DNA from: Haloarcula sp. H-GB4
GTDB lineage: Archaea; Halobacteriota; Halobacteria; Halobacteriales; Haloarculaceae
Assembly: GCF_030848575.1 (NCBI RefSeq)
Contig: NZ_JAVDDX010000002.1
Coordinates: 744,001-808,000, forward strand
Length of the DNA: 64,000 nucleotides
Direction: 5' to 3'
A program made the position numbers and the translations under genes. Of the stretch, positions 1 to 10,031 are shown in pieces (positions within the stretch are counted from its first letter, which is position 1; each line of letters opens with the position of its first letter). The notes under the pieces are model-generated. The model was not told where the DNA came from, searched no databases, and saw only the letters and a program-made list of their open reading frames with translations.

Positions 1-10
1 GCGGGTCCAC

Positions 11-826
11 TCAGTCCTCAGCGAGCGAACAGCGACCCTCGTAGCTGGCGTCGGCGACGCTCGCGATGGCGGGGTCGTCGCCACAGACCGGGCAGTTCGG
101 CCTCGGCGCGATAGGGACCTCCTCGAAAGACATCTCGGCGGCATCGTAGGCGACGAGCCGCCCCTCCAGCGTCTCGCCGTAGTCCATCGCGAGCTTGACG
201 ACTTCGGTCGCTTGCATACATCCGATAGTGCCCGGGAGCACGCCAAGAACGCCCGCAGTCGCACAATCGGGGACGGTCCCCTCCGGCGGTGCTTCGGGGA
301 ACAGACAGCGGTAGCACGGGCTGCCGCCGGAAAACGTCGTCACCTGGCCCTCGAACTGGAAGATAGCCCCGTGAGAGAACGGCGTACCTGAAAGCGTGCA
401 GGCGTCGTTGACAAGAAAGCGCGTGGCGAAGTTGTCGGAGGCGTCGACGACAATGTCGTAGTCGGCCACCAGGTCGGTCGCGTTCTCCCGTGCCAGCCGC
501 AATTCGTGGCGGTCAACGGTCACGTCGGGGTTGAGTCCGGTGACGAACTCAGCGGCACTGTCGACCTTTGGCCGACCAATGTCATCGTCCCTGTGGATGA
601 CCTGGCGCTGGAGATTCGACCGCTCGACCACGTCATCGTCGACGATTCCGAGCCGACCGATGCCCGCAGCCGCGAGATACTGGAGGACTGGTGCGCCGAG
701 ACCGCCGGCCCCAACGACCAGCACGTCGGTGTCGAGCAGTGCGGCCTGGCCCTCCGGCCCGACGTCGTTCATGATGATGTGCCGGGAGTAGCGATCAAGC
801 TGTTCTGGGTCCAGATCCGGTCGCAT
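11..826 (-). CDS. ubaA: UbaA/MoeB/ThiF-type E1-like activating enzyme
   Basis: Adenylating enzyme of the MoeB/ThiF/E1 family. In haloarchaea the family member UbaA activates ubiquitin-like SAMP proteins for protein conjugation and for sulfur transfer to tRNA and molybdopterin. The 271-residue protein has the nucleotide loop GAGGLG (39-44), the RSNLQRQ segment (69-75), the SDN motif (130-132), two zinc CxxC pairs (171-174 and 245-248) and a candidate catalytic Cys188 in PDCATAG. The ATG at 826 was chosen because the typical N-terminus (DRYSRHI) follows it directly; an upstream in-frame extension to 934 looks non-coding. It lies 82 nt after the transducer gene on the same strand. Family call is firm; UbaA rather than another MoeB paralogue is inference. 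Confidence 0.88.
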   Translation of the reverse strand: MRPDLDPEQLDRYSRHIIMNDVGPEGQAALLDTDVLVVGAGGLGAPVLQYLAAAGIGRLGIVDDDVVERSNLQRQVIHRDDDIGRPKVDSAAEFVTGLNPDVTVDRHELRLARENATDLVADYDIVVDASDNFATRFLVNDACTLSGTPFSHGAIFQFEGQVTTFSGGSPCYRCLFPEAPPEGTVPDCATAGVLGVLPGTIGCMQATEVVKLAMDYGETLEGRLVAYDAAEMSFEEVPIAPRPNCPVCGDDPAIASVADASYEGRCSLAED

Positions 827-908
827 AGTGGCCGTATGCCACCCGGAGAAATAAACGACTGGTTCGTCTCGGGCGTTTCGAGCTGTAGGGCCGAGGTGTC
901 CAGCCGGC

Positions 909-1895
909 TCAGTTGTTGCGCTGGAGGTCCGCAACGAGGTCGTCTATCGCCTGATTGATGTCGGTGAGAAGGTCCGTTTGCTCATCGGATTCTTCGGCGA
1001 TGTCAGCCGTACTGTCGGCGATGTCCTCGGCTGCATCTGTGGACTGGTCGATCATGCTCGCCACTTCCTCTGTCGAAGCAGCCTGCTGGTCTGTGGCTGT
1101 AGCGACCTCCTCGATACCGTTGTTGACTTCGCGGACGGTATCGTCGATCTCTCCAAGGATTTGGGTCGACTCCTCGACGGTGTCAATACCCTCGTCGATT
1201 TCGTCGTTACTCTCTTCAAGGCTCTCGACGGCGTTCTCAGTATCGTCCTGGATGCCATCGATCATCTGCTCGATGGTCGTCGCCTGCTCCTGTGACTCCT
1301 CGGCGAGGCTCTTGACTTCGTTTGCCACAACGGCGAACCCTTCGCCTGCCTCGCCGGCGCGAGCAGCCTCGATGGACGCGTTTAGCGCCAGCATGTTGGT
1401 CTGGTCAGCGATGTCGTTAATCACTTCGACGATCTCGTCAATCTCCTGTACGCTCTGCTGTATCGTCTTGACGTCCTCGGCGACGCTGTCGGCTGCCTGC
1501 TGGATGTTCTCCATCGCCTCGTGGACATCGTCAGCGTTCCCCTGCCCGCGCTCGGCGAGTTCCTTCGCTTCGCGGGAGGCCGCGGAAACCTCTTCGGACG
1601 ACGAAGCGATCTGCTCAACTGACGCAGAGAGGTTCGATACCTCGTTTGCGATGTCTGTCAGGCTCTCGTACTGCTCGGCAGCCTGTTCTCGGATGTCGGC
1701 AGTTTCCTCGGCGATACCGACCGACGACCCCTCCAGATCAGCCAGCATCGTCTGTATTTCGCTTGCAGCGGTGTGGCTGTAACCGGCCTCCGTGTCAATG
1801 TCCTCCGCGATATCGTCCTGAATATCCTCGTCGATATTGTCGTCGATCCCCGACTCTGTTTTTGCCCTTACATTTTCGGACGGTCTCTCAGCCAT
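909..1895 (-). CDS. Soluble methyl-accepting chemotaxis (Htr-type) transducer
   Basis: Chemotaxis signalling protein that would control CheA kinase. The highly conserved hairpin tip ([19 protein letters not shown]) and flanking methylation helices fill residues about 90-300 of 328. No membrane segment and no recognisable ligand domain are present; the first 40 residues are very acidic and low-complexity, so this is a short cytoplasmic transducer. The ATG at 1895 is preferred; a GTG at 1907 would add four residues. Haloarchaea carry many soluble Htr proteins, and the stimulus cannot be read from the sequence. No che or fla gene is nearby, so it must act with components encoded elsewhere. Confidence 0.9.
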   Translation of the reverse strand: MAERPSENVRAKTESGIDDNIDEDIQDDIAEDIDTEAGYSHTAASEIQTMLADLEGSSVGIAEETADIREQAAEQYESLTDIANEVSNLSASVEQIASSSEEVSAASREAKELAERGQGNADDVHEAMENIQQAADSVAEDVKTIQQSVQEIDEIVEVINDIADQTNMLALNASIEAARAGEAGEGFAVVANEVKSLAEESQEQATTIEQMIDGIQDDTENAVESLEESNDEIDEGIDTVEESTQILGEIDDTVREVNNGIEEVATATDQQAASTEEVASMIDQSTDAAEDIADSTADIAEESDEQTDLLTDINQAIDDLVADLQRNN

Positions 1896-1984
1896 AGTGG
1901 TCGTCACAATGGGCGGGGAATATAAAACGAGTTGCCCAATAGTATCAGAGTCGATATCTGGAACGGGGTTCGCCGGCCGTCGTG

Positions 1985-3487
1985 TCAGCAGTCGTACAGC
2001 GTGCGGTACTTCTCCTCGGCGTAGTTGAGGAAGTGCTCGGCAGTGAAGGATTCACCGGTCGCTTCTTCCACGAGGTCGTCGGTCCGGTAGCGAGCGCCGT
2101 GTCGGTGGATGCTCTCGGTGAGCCAATCGTGGATAGGGTCGAACTCGCCGGCACGGACGTGGTCGTCGAAGCCGTCAATGTCCTGCTGAGCGTGATGGTC
2201 CAGTTGCGCGGCCAGCACCGACCCGAGCGTGTAGGTCGGGAAGTAGCCGAAGGACCCGTTGGTCCAGTGGATGTCCTGCAGACAGCCCTTGGCGTCGGTG
2301 TCGGGACGGATGCCAAGATACTCCTCCATTTTGTCGTTCCAGACCGCCGGCACGTCTGCCACGTCGAGGTCCCCGCGGATGAGGTCCCGCTCAATTTCGA
2401 AGCGGACGATGATGTGCATGTGGTAGGTCAGTTCGTCTGCTTCGACCCGAATGAGGTTGTCGTCGTACACCTCGTTGGACGCCTCGTAGAACTGCTGGGC
2501 GGTGGCGTCGGTCCCGAGGTGGTCGTTGGCCGTCTCAGTGAAAAAGTCCCAGAACGGCTTCGAGCGGCCGACGTGGTTCTCCCAGAAGCGAGATTGTGAC
2601 TCGTGGACGGAGAGGTCGCGGTTGTCGCCCAGCGGCGTGCCATAGGCCTCCTGTGGCAGACCGAGCGTGTATGTGGCATGGCCGAACTCGTGGATTGTCG
2701 AGCCCAGCGCGTCCAGCGGGTCCTCGGGGGTAAAGCGGGTGGTGACGCGGGCGTCGAACTGCGTCCCCATGGAGAACGGATGGGGGGCGGTGTCGAGACG
2801 ACCACGGTCCCAGTCGTAGCCCAGCGTGTCAAGTGCTGTCTCGACGAGGCCGTGCTGGGTGTCGTCGTCGTAGGTCCCCTCGAACGGGTCCGCAAGCGTC
2901 ACGTCGCTGTCGGCGATGTCGTCGATGAGCGGGACAAGTGCGTCCCGGAGGTCCGTCAGCACGTCCTCGGCGGTGTCGATACCGAGGTACGGTTCGTACT
3001 CCTCGAACAGCACCTCGTAGGGGTCGCGGTCGGGGTCGATAGCGGCGGCGTACTCCCGGCGGAGTTCGACCAGTTCTTCGAGCGTGTCAGCGAAGGCATC
3101 GAAGTCGTCCTCAGCCTTGGCCTCTTTCCAGACCGGCAGGGCGTTCGAGGACGCCTCGGAGATGCGTTCGACCAGATCGGCGGGAACCTTGGTGGCTCGC
3201 TCGTGGTCCCGCCGGACCTCTCGAACGACGGCCTCCTGTTCGGAGTCGAGGTCGGCGTCGTCGAGTTCGTCTAGCCAGTCAGCCAAGTCGTCGTCGGTCA
3301 GCAGCTCGTGATGGAGCGTGGAGATGGCGGAGGTCTGCTTCGCCCGGGCCGGCGTGCCGGCGTCGGGCATCATCACCTGCTGGTCCCAGTTGAGGACGCC
3401 GCCGGCGTCCCCGACGTAATAGAGGCGGCGGACGTGATCCAGAAACTGCTCGTACGTGGACTCGCTGTCCTCGCTCGCTGTTGCCAT
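1985..3487 (-). CDS. M32 family metallo-carboxypeptidase
   Basis: Zinc carboxypeptidase of family M32 (thermostable carboxypeptidase 1, Taq type), removing C-terminal residues from peptides in the cytoplasm. The 500-residue length is typical of the family. Visible M32 signatures are HPF (236-238), the DARVTTR stretch (245-251), the zinc motif HEFGH (266-270) and [10 protein letters not shown] (295-304), which supplies the third zinc ligand. There is no signal peptide. The ATG at 3487 is followed by an acidic N-terminus typical of haloarchaea. It is a stand-alone gene, 77 nt from the transducer start. Confidence in family and activity is high; natural substrates are unknown. Confidence 0.95.
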   Translation of the reverse strand: MATASEDSESTYEQFLDHVRRLYYVGDAGGVLNWDQQVMMPDAGTPARAKQTSAISTLHHELLTDDDLADWLDELDDADLDSEQEAVVREVRRDHERATKVPADLVERISEASSNALPVWKEAKAEDDFDAFADTLEELVELRREYAAAIDPDRDPYEVLFEEYEPYLGIDTAEDVLTDLRDALVPLIDDIADSDVTLADPFEGTYDDDTQHGLVETALDTLGYDWDRGRLDTAPHPFSMGTQFDARVTTRFTPEDPLDALGSTIHEFGHATYTLGLPQEAYGTPLGDNRDLSVHESQSRFWENHVGRSKPFWDFFTETANDHLGTDATAQQFYEASNEVYDDNLIRVEADELTYHMHIIVRFEIERDLIRGDLDVADVPAVWNDKMEEYLGIRPDTDAKGCLQDIHWTNGSFGYFPTYTLGSVLAAQLDHHAQQDIDGFDDHVRAGEFDPIHDWLTESIHRHGARYRTDDLVEEATGESFTAEHFLNYAEEKYRTLYDC

Positions 3488-3575
3488 ACGGCCGGGTTAG
3501 GCCGGCGACGGTAAAGACCCGATGCCGCCGGTAAGGGGTGCACCGGTTAGCCCTGCCAGGCTATACCGTGCTTGC

Positions 3576-4742
3576 TCAGAAGCTCTCCCCGAGCGTCTGC
3601 GGGTCGATTTCAAAGCCGTCAGTGAAGATACCTTTCGGGATTTTGCCGTGAATGCCTTTGTTGATATCGACTATCTGCGAGACGTTGAAATTCCCGGCAA
3701 GGCTCAGTAGTCGATACGCCTCCGTCGGCGTCATATCCTTCTGGTGGACGAGCACCGATATCGCTTCTCTGAGGGCCTGCTCCATCGCGTTGTCGAGGTC
3801 GTCGTTAATTCCCATAACGTAAACGTCCTCGTCGGTCTCAGCGACGGGCCAGTCCATCTGCTGGGCGTTCTTGTGCAGCGTGAACCGGAACGTCGGCGTT
3901 AATGACGTCTCCAGGGCGGTGAGGTCTACCTCGCCGTTGCCCTGAAGCGCGTGTCCGTCGCCGGTGAAAAACAGCGCGCCTGGGGCGAACACAGGGAAGT
4001 AGAGCGTCGTCCCGATGCCAGTACCTTGAATATCGATATTGCCGCCGAACGGGCCCGGCGGGACCGAGTTCACCCGCCCCGTAGTCGCTGTCGGACCGAC
4101 GGCCATGATTCCTTGGAACGGCTCCAGCGGGATTTCGGTCGTGTCACTGAGTTCGGCCACGCCCCGGTCAAGGTCGAATTCAATTACCTCGCTGTCGTTC
4201 CACGTAAACTCCGATGGGAGGCCACCCTTCCGCTGTCGCATCGTGTTCGCGCCGTAGGGAACACGGAAGTCAATGTCAAGCACTTCGACCTCCAGCACGT
4301 CGCCTGGTTCGGCGTCCTCAATGTACACCGGCCCGGTGACAACGTGCGGCCCAGCTCCATCGTGTGGGACCTCCTCGTAGACGCTGACCTGATCCTCTAG
4401 GATGTCCGATTCCGGAATCCCCGCATTCGTGAAGAACTCCTCCGGCCCCGGCTGGTCCTCTAAGATGCCCTCGTGGGATATCGTCTCGATTTGGACGACC
4501 GAGCCAGACTCGACACGTTCTATTGGCTCTTTCGTCGGGTCGATCGCGCCCCAGACCACGTTTTCCGTCGTCGATTCAACGACTGTATCAACTTCGTAGT
4601 CGCTGTCGCCCTCCTGCGTGTCTGTCTCGTCGTCGGCCTGTGCGGCCGCGATGTCGACGTTGTCTCCGAGAACCTGTGAGCCGGTCCCCGCTCCGAGGAG
4701 ACCCAGCGCGCCTGCCGCTTTCATGAGTCGTCTTCGTTTCAT
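3576..4742 (-). CDS. Acetamidase/formamidase family protein with Tat signal
   Basis: FmdA/AmdA-type amidase (PF03069 family), which hydrolyses formamide or acetamide to ammonia and the acid. The signature GDGHALQGNGE lies at 261-271 of the 388-residue protein, with the PPGPFGGNID segment at 228-237. Unusually, the chosen ATG at 4742 starts a twin-arginine-like signal (KRRRLMKAAG plus a hydrophobic stretch to about residue 25) followed by a Thr/Asp/Glu-rich linker, so the enzyme is predicted to be exported in folded form. Related enzymes are usually cytoplasmic. A 7-bp inverted repeat overlaps its promoter. The exact amide substrate is not known. Confidence 0.88.
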   Translation of the reverse strand: MKRRRLMKAAGALGLLGAGTGSQVLGDNVDIAAAQADDETDTQEGDSDYEVDTVVESTTENVVWGAIDPTKEPIERVESGSVVQIETISHEGILEDQPGPEEFFTNAGIPESDILEDQVSVYEEVPHDGAGPHVVTGPVYIEDAEPGDVLEVEVLDIDFRVPYGANTMRQRKGGLPSEFTWNDSEVIEFDLDRGVAELSDTTEIPLEPFQGIMAVGPTATTGRVNSVPPGPFGGNIDIQGTGIGTTLYFPVFAPGALFFTGDGHALQGNGEVDLTALETSLTPTFRFTLHKNAQQMDWPVAETDEDVYVMGINDDLDNAMEQALREAISVLVHQKDMTPTEAYRLLSLAGNFNVSQIVDINKGIHGKIPKGIFTDGFEIDPQTLGESF

Positions 4743-4762
4743 CGCTCCACGTCGCGGGAAGT

Positions 4763-4785
4763 GTCTGTCATGTAAAAGGACAGAC
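4763..4785. promoter_or_regulatory. Inverted repeat over the amidase promoter, candidate operator
   Basis: GTCTGTC (4763-4769) and GACAGAC (4779-4785) form perfect 7-bp arms around a 9-nt AT-rich spacer. The spacer and right arm sit 28-43 nt upstream of the amidase ATG (4742), where the TATA/BRE region of a leaderless haloarchaeal transcript is expected. A regulator dimer bound here would compete with TBP/TFB. That is inference from position and symmetry only. Confidence 0.45.
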
Positions 4786-4927
4786 GAAATGACAATTATT
4801 TCGTCAATCAAACATCAATATACCAGATTACGAATGATAGTCGACTGTTCGTCGTATTTTCTCCCGTTTGACAAAACAAACACAGACAACCGCGCTCGCT
4901 TCAAGACGGAGTCCACCCAGCGGTAGC

Positions 4928-6010
4928 TCAGCGGGACGGCCACGACTCGGCGACGCACTCGTAGATGTCCCGGCACCGCTTGACGACAGTCAGCGACACG
5001 CTCTCGTCGGCGGTGTGTGCCTCACCGGGTTCGGCCGCGCCGACAACGACGCAGTCCGTTCCGGCCTGGGCGAGCCAGCCGGCGTCGGTCGCGTGCGGTT
5101 TGACGACGTGTTCGGGTGTAGCGTCCTGAGCCGCGGTAGCGGCGTCGAGCACCCTCTCCGCGAAGCCGGCGTCGCCACAGGCCATCGGCGGGAGGTCCTG
5201 GTCGACGCGCCAGGACACGCCGTCGATGGCTTCGACCCTGTCCAACGGGGCGCGCTCGCCGGGGACTGTCCGCTCGTCGACGGTGACCACACAGCGTTCG
5301 GGGATGACGTTCCAGGCCGAGCCGCCGTCAATTTCCGTGACGGCGACGCTCCCGCTCATCTCGTGGCCCAGCACGGTCGTCGACGGAAAGTCGAGGTCCC
5401 GGACCACGTCGACGGCGTCGGTGGCGCGGTAGATGGCGTTCGCGCCCGCGGCGGGTTCGCTGGCGTGGGCCGCCGCGCCGTCGCCAACAATAGTCGACCC
5501 GCGCCGGCCCTTGTGCGCGACGGCCACATCCGTCGTTCCGGGTGCGGAGTAGCCGGTCGACCCCTCGCCGACGACGGCGTAGTCGGGCGCGAAACCGTCC
5601 TCGATAGCGGCCTGACAGCCGACGCCACCCTGTTCCTCGCCGACGAAGGAGGCGAAGACCAGTTCGCCGGCGGGGTCGGCGTCCCGGAAGGCCAGCATCG
5701 CCGCGGCGACACACCCTTTCATATCCGCCGCGCCGCGGCCGTAGAGGCGGCCGTCGCGTTCCTCGACGACGTACTCGCCGTCGGCACCGACCTGCGACTC
5801 GTCCGGTGGGACCACATCGTGGTGGCCGACGAGTGCCAGCGACGTGTCGCCCTGGCCCTTGCGAGCGATAACGTTCCCGTGGTCGTCACGGGTGACTCGT
5901 GCGTCGGTGTGGTCCCGGAGCCACGCTGTGATGTACTCCCCAGCAGCCGCTTCGTCATCGTGACTGGGGATCGAAACGAGGTCACGAGTCAGCGATGTGA
6001 GCGTGTCCAT
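4928..6010 (-). CDS. M20 family metallopeptidase (ArgE/DapE-like)
   Basis: Di-zinc amidohydrolase of the M20 family, which includes acetylornithine deacetylase, succinyl-diaminopimelate desuccinylase and carboxypeptidases. In the 360-residue protein the metal and catalytic residues are visible: GHHDVV (His63, Asp65), GRGAADMKG (Asp96), GEEQGG (Glu125 base, Glu126 ligand) and VVGEG (Glu149). The start ATG at 6010 gives the usual N-terminus; the longer frame to 6079 has no family resemblance. Neighbours do not form an arginine or lysine operon, so the substrate cannot be assigned. A T-rich TATA-like element lies about 27-33 nt upstream on this strand. Confidence 0.88.
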   Translation of the reverse strand: MDTLTSLTRDLVSIPSHDDEAAAGEYITAWLRDHTDARVTRDDHGNVIARKGQGDTSLALVGHHDVVPPDESQVGADGEYVVEERDGRLYGRGAADMKGCVAAAMLAFRDADPAGELVFASFVGEEQGGVGCQAAIEDGFAPDYAVVGEGSTGYSAPGTTDVAVAHKGRRGSTIVGDGAAAHASEPAAGANAIYRATDAVDVVRDLDFPSTTVLGHEMSGSVAVTEIDGGSAWNVIPERCVVTVDERTVPGERAPLDRVEAIDGVSWRVDQDLPPMACGDAGFAERVLDAATAAQDATPEHVVKPHATDAGWLAQAGTDCVVVGAAEPGEAHTADESVSLTVVKRCRDIYECVAESWPSR

Positions 6011-6226
6011 ATCCGTGGGTCGGGAGCCGGCAGAACAAAAATCCGCGGCAGGCGACACTCGCGTTGGCTGACTGGTCAACGCCGACTCGGTCCGAAAGGT
6101 GGGCGTCAGTCTCCCAGTAACTCTGTATCAGGCCTGAAACGGATTCGAGGGGCGCGGTTTTCACTGAGACCTCTGGTGTCCGTATCGAACCGAACACCTG
6201 TCTGTCCAGAGCGGCAATACTCGGTA

Positions 6227-7150
6227 ATGCTGGGCTACGCTGCGATGAACCGGACGCTCCGAGAGCGTGACCCGCCTCGCCGGTGCAATCGCGACATGCA
6301 GAAGAAGACCTGGGAATCCGAGGGTATCGAGTACGCGGCCACGCTAACTGCGAAGAACTTCGAGGACCTGCGCGAGATTCTGCTGTGGAACCGCGACCAC
6401 GGGATCAACTTCTATCGCTGTAGCTCCAAACTCGTCCCGTGGAACTCACAGTTCGACATTACTGCCCTGCCGAACTACGAGCGGGTCCAGTCACTGGCAG
6501 CGGAGTGTGGTGCGCTCGTACAGGACAACGATATGCGCCTGACCTTTCACCCGAGCCACTGGTGTAAGCTGGCGAGCGAGTCCGAGGATACCGTCGCTCG
6601 TTCCGTCGAGTCAGTCGAACACCACGGCCGCTGGCTGGACTTGATGGGACTCCCGCGGTCGCCACGGTACGCGATTAACGTACATATTGGCGCTCATTAC
6701 GGTGACAAGGCGGCGACAGCCGACCGGTTCTGCGATGTCGTCAGCGACCTTGCGCCGCGGGCTCGCGACCGGCTGACTGTCGAAAACGACGACGCCGAGT
6801 CGCTGTGGAGCGTCCAAGAACTCGTCACGGACGTCGCCAGTCAAGTCGATATTCCAGTGACGTTCGACTACCACCATCACAGCTTCACTGACCGCGGGCT
6901 CACCTATCGTGCGGGGTTCGAGTTAGCCCGGGAAACGTGGGACGGCGTCCGGCCAATCACACATTACTCGGAGCCGGCGTGCCTCCGGCCAGACAGCGAT
7001 GCGAGCCCACAGGCACACGCTGACCACGTCGGTGCTGTCCCGACATGGCTCACCGAACAATCGGACGTGATGATTGAATCCCACGGCAAAGAACGGTCGT
7101 TGTTTCGCCTGCGAGCGGCCGACACCGACCGTGCGCCAAGCCCGGAGTGA
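6227..7150 (+). CDS. uvsE: UV-damage endonuclease UvdE/UvsE
   Basis: TIM-barrel DNA repair endonuclease that nicks 5' of UV photoproducts and some other lesions in an excision pathway separate from UvrABC. The 307-residue protein starts with the family N-terminus GYAAMN and contains the conserved NFYRCSSKLVPW segment, the NVHIGAHYGDK segment with metal His residues, VENDD and the FDYHHH cluster, and ends with HGKERSLF. The ATG at 6227 was chosen because GYAAMN is the true family start, although the open frame runs far upstream as the shadow of the opposite-strand M20 gene. UvrA is also encoded in this window, so two UV repair routes are represented. Confidence 0.92.
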   Translation: MLGYAAMNRTLRERDPPRRCNRDMQKKTWESEGIEYAATLTAKNFEDLREILLWNRDHGINFYRCSSKLVPWNSQFDITALPNYERVQSLAAECGALVQDNDMRLTFHPSHWCKLASESEDTVARSVESVEHHGRWLDLMGLPRSPRYAINVHIGAHYGDKAATADRFCDVVSDLAPRARDRLTVENDDAESLWSVQELVTDVASQVDIPVTFDYHHHSFTDRGLTYRAGFELARETWDGVRPITHYSEPACLRPDSDASPQAHADHVGAVPTWLTEQSDVMIESHGKERSLFRLRAADTDRAPSPE

Positions 7151-7232
7151 GCAGCACGCTATTCAGTGTCGAACGTCAATCCGGAGCGGGAGACTCCACA
7201 CCCTTATCAACGGCAGTCTCCAACGTTCGCGT

Positions 7233-9110
7233 ATGGAAATTGTACCGGACACGAGCGTGGTCATCGACGGCCGCGTGTCCGACCAAGTGAAGGCCGACGC
7301 CGACCCCGACACGGATGTCGACGGCATGGGCTTTGCCGGCGCGACGGTCATCATTCCCGAAGCCGTCGTCGGCGAACTCGAAGCACAGGCGAACGACGGC
7401 CGCGAGACGGGCTGGGAGGGGCTCGAAGAGCTCCAGACGCTCGTCGACCTGGCTGAGGAAGGAACCATCGACGTGGAGTACGTCGGCCGGCGGCCCGACG
7501 CAATCGAAAAGCGCGAGGCCGGCGAAGGCCAGATTGACGCGCTCATCCGGGACATTGCCGGTGACCGCGACGCGACGCTCGTGACCAGCGACGACGTACA
7601 GGCCGAAGTCGCCCGCGCGAAGGGCCTCGCAGTGGAGTTCGTCGACCCAGTCAAGCGAACAGTCGACCGCCTGCAAATAGAGAACTTCTTCGATGAGGGG
7701 ACGATGAGTGTCCACCTCAAGGTCGGCGTCGAACCCTACGCGAAGAAGGGCTCTATCGGCGACATGCAGTACACACCGATCCGCGACGACCTCGCGACAG
7801 AGAGCGAACTCCGGGAGTACGCTGCCGACATCGAGGAGAGCGCACGCGCCTCACCGGACGGCTTCCTCGAACTCGACGAGCCCGGCATGACAATCACCCA
7901 GTTCCGGGACTACCGCATCGCCATCGCACGACCGCCCTTCTCGGATGCACTCGAAATCACGGCCGTCCGGCCCATCGTCAAGACCGAACTGGATGACTAC
8001 GAGTACGCCGACGAACTGCGGGACCGCTTCACCGAACACCAGCGCGGTGTCCTCATCTCCGGGTCACCCGGGGCCGGGAAGTCCACCTTCGCCCAAGCGG
8101 TCGGCGAGTTCCTCGTCGACGCCGATTACGCGGTCAAGACGATGGAGAAACCGCGGGACCTTCAGGTCGGCCCGAACATCACGCAGTACACCGAACTCGG
8201 CGGCTCGATGGAGAAGACCGCCGACTCGCTGCTGATGGTCCGGCCTGACTACACCATCTACGACGAGGTACGCAAGACCGACGACTTCGAGGTGTTCGCG
8301 GACATGCGACTGGCCGGCGTCGGCATGGTCGGCGTCGTCCACGCGACCCGCGCCATCGACGCGCTCCAGCGCCTCATCGGCCGCGTCGAACTCGGGCTCA
8401 TCCCCCAGATCGTCGACACCGTCGTCTACATCGAAGCTGGGGAAGTCGACACGGTCTACGACGTGACGACCGAAGTCAAGGTCCCACAGGGGCTGATGGA
8501 AGAGGACCTCGCGCGACCGGTCATCATGGTTCAGGACTTCGAGACCGGTCGGCCGGAGTTCGAGATCTACACCTTCAACAACCAGGTCGTCACCGTCCCG
8601 CTGAACGACGACGAGGACCAGCCGGACTCCGGCGTCGACCGCCTCGCCAAACAGGAGGTCGAACGCGAGATCCGCTCCATCGCCCGGGGCCACGTCGAAG
8701 TCGAACTCCGCGGCCCGAACACTGCTGTTGTCTGGGTCGAAGACGACGACATCTCGCAGGTCATCGGAAAGGGCGGCGGCCGCATCTCCGACGTGGAGAA
8801 CCGCCTCGGCATTGACATCGACGTTCGGACCTTCGAAGAGCGACCGTCCGGGCCGTCTGGCGGTCCTCAGACCGACTCCGGCGGCAAGCAGGGCGAAATC
8901 GTCCAGCCGGAGGTCACCTCCCGACACGTCATCGTGCCGCTCGACGGTCACGCCGGCGATACGGTCGAACTGCAGGCTGACGGCGAGTATCTCTTTACCG
9001 CGACGGTCTCGCGTGGCGGCGAGATTCAGGTCTCGCGCGGGTCGGGCATCGCCGAAGAACTGGAGCGAGCTATTGACCGCGGAAGTACGATTACCGTCGT
9101 GCCGTCGTAG
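7233..9110 (+). CDS. PINc/VapC-type ATPase with PIN, VirB11-like ATPase and KH domains
   Basis: A three-part protein of 625 residues found in archaea. Residues 1-140 are a PIN nuclease-type domain (acidic residues Asp6, Glu48, Asp103 and the TSDD at 118-121). Residues 215-440 are a secretion-type ATPase with Walker A GSPGAGKS (277-284) and His-box VVHAT (368-372). A KH RNA-binding domain with GKGG (512-515) follows, then a small C-terminal beta-rich domain (560-625). Together these suggest an ATP-driven RNA-processing or RNA-remodelling machine, but the role of this family is not established. A TATA-like element (CTTATCAA, 7203-7210) lies about 27 nt before the ATG at 7233, indicating a leaderless message. 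Confidence 0.92.
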   Translation: MEIVPDTSVVIDGRVSDQVKADADPDTDVDGMGFAGATVIIPEAVVGELEAQANDGRETGWEGLEELQTLVDLAEEGTIDVEYVGRRPDAIEKREAGEGQIDALIRDIAGDRDATLVTSDDVQAEVARAKGLAVEFVDPVKRTVDRLQIENFFDEGTMSVHLKVGVEPYAKKGSIGDMQYTPIRDDLATESELREYAADIEESARASPDGFLELDEPGMTITQFRDYRIAIARPPFSDALEITAVRPIVKTELDDYEYADELRDRFTEHQRGVLISGSPGAGKSTFAQAVGEFLVDADYAVKTMEKPRDLQVGPNITQYTELGGSMEKTADSLLMVRPDYTIYDEVRKTDDFEVFADMRLAGVGMVGVVHATRAIDALQRLIGRVELGLIPQIVDTVVYIEAGEVDTVYDVTTEVKVPQGLMEEDLARPVIMVQDFETGRPEFEIYTFNNQVVTVPLNDDEDQPDSGVDRLAKQEVEREIRSIARGHVEVELRGPNTAVVWVEDDDISQVIGKGGGRISDVENRLGIDIDVRTFEERPSGPSGGPQTDSGGKQGEIVQPEVTSRHVIVPLDGHAGDTVELQADGEYLFTATVSRGGEIQVSRGSGIAEELERAIDRGSTITVVPS

Positions 9111-9208
9111 GGTTCAGCGAGCAGGACAGACACGCGGTTAGTGCCCGGAAAGTGGGGCTAAGCTGGCGAAAACGACAGCTAAATTCCGCTGGAACCCGAC
9201 GTTCTAGT

Positions 9209-10030
9209 ATGACCGATGCAGTCGTCGGCAGGCTACAAGACCAAGAGACGCTGGCCGCCCGAGTGGAGCGGGGCGACGCGCCAGAGTGGGTCGGGGCCCA
9301 CTGGCGGACCTTCCGCGAGGGGTTGACCGGTAAGCGAAACGGCTCCCCGTTCCCCTGTTTCTTCGGCGCGGAGTCAGTTCGGGACGGCGAACCGCTTTAC
9401 ACGGCCGTCCCGTCGATGAGTGACCCGGACGCGCTGTTCGACCTCGGCCAGACGCTACTGAAGTACCTCGACACCTACCAAGACCACAGCGAGAGGGCCT
9501 CGCTGGTGACGTTCTTCCGGTCGCCAGAACGGCCGATGACAGAGTCCGAGTACCACGACCGGCTCTGGCACATTCTCCAGTTCCTCCACGTCCACGACCC
9601 GGAGCCGTGGCCCGAGGATATCCCAACCAACCCGGACGACCCGCACTGGGAGTTCTGTTTCGGCGGCAAGCCGATGTTTCCGACCTGCCGCGCGCCGTTC
9701 TACGACACGCGAAAGAGCCGCTACTGTCCGGTCGGACTGGAAATCACGTTCCAGCCACGGGCGCTGTTCGAGGACCTGAACGTCACGGCCGACACCGAGG
9801 CCGGTCAGCACGCTCGCGATGTCATTCAGGGTCGACTGGAGGAGTACGATGGCGTCTGTCCCCACGCCGACATAGGCGACTGGGGCGTCGATGGCGACCG
9901 GGAATGGCCCCAGTACATGCTGTCCTCGGACGAGGACGCATCGCCCAATGAGTGCCCAATGACCGTGACGCGCGAGCATCCGAAATCGAGGTGGCTCATC
10001 GAAACGCCCGCACCGGAGCCGGCCGACTGA
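9209..10030 (+). CDS. YqcI/YcgG family protein
   Basis: A 273-residue member of the YqcI/YcgG family, whose members have no settled biochemical role. The middle of the protein has the typical features FPCFFG near residue 50, the [12 protein letters not shown] segment and an [10 protein letters not shown] stretch followed by RKSRYCP. It is cytoplasmic, with no signal peptide or membrane helix. ATG 9209 is chosen because family similarity begins just after it and a TATA-like GCTAAAT lies 25-30 nt upstream. Its stop is separated by one base from the start of the isochorismatase-like gene, so the two are almost certainly cotranscribed. Confidence 0.85.
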   Translation: MTDAVVGRLQDQETLAARVERGDAPEWVGAHWRTFREGLTGKRNGSPFPCFFGAESVRDGEPLYTAVPSMSDPDALFDLGQTLLKYLDTYQDHSERASLVTFFRSPERPMTESEYHDRLWHILQFLHVHDPEPWPEDIPTNPDDPHWEFCFGGKPMFPTCRAPFYDTRKSRYCPVGLEITFQPRALFEDLNVTADTEAGQHARDVIQGRLEEYDGVCPHADIGDWGVDGDREWPQYMLSSDEDASPNECPMTVTREHPKSRWLIETPAPEPAD

Positions 10031-10031
10031 G

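Noticed and set aside
6011..6226. Long plus-strand ORF upstream of the UV endonuclease (4868 onward)
   Set aside because: It is the shadow of the M20 gene on the other strand; the UvsE family start is at 6227.
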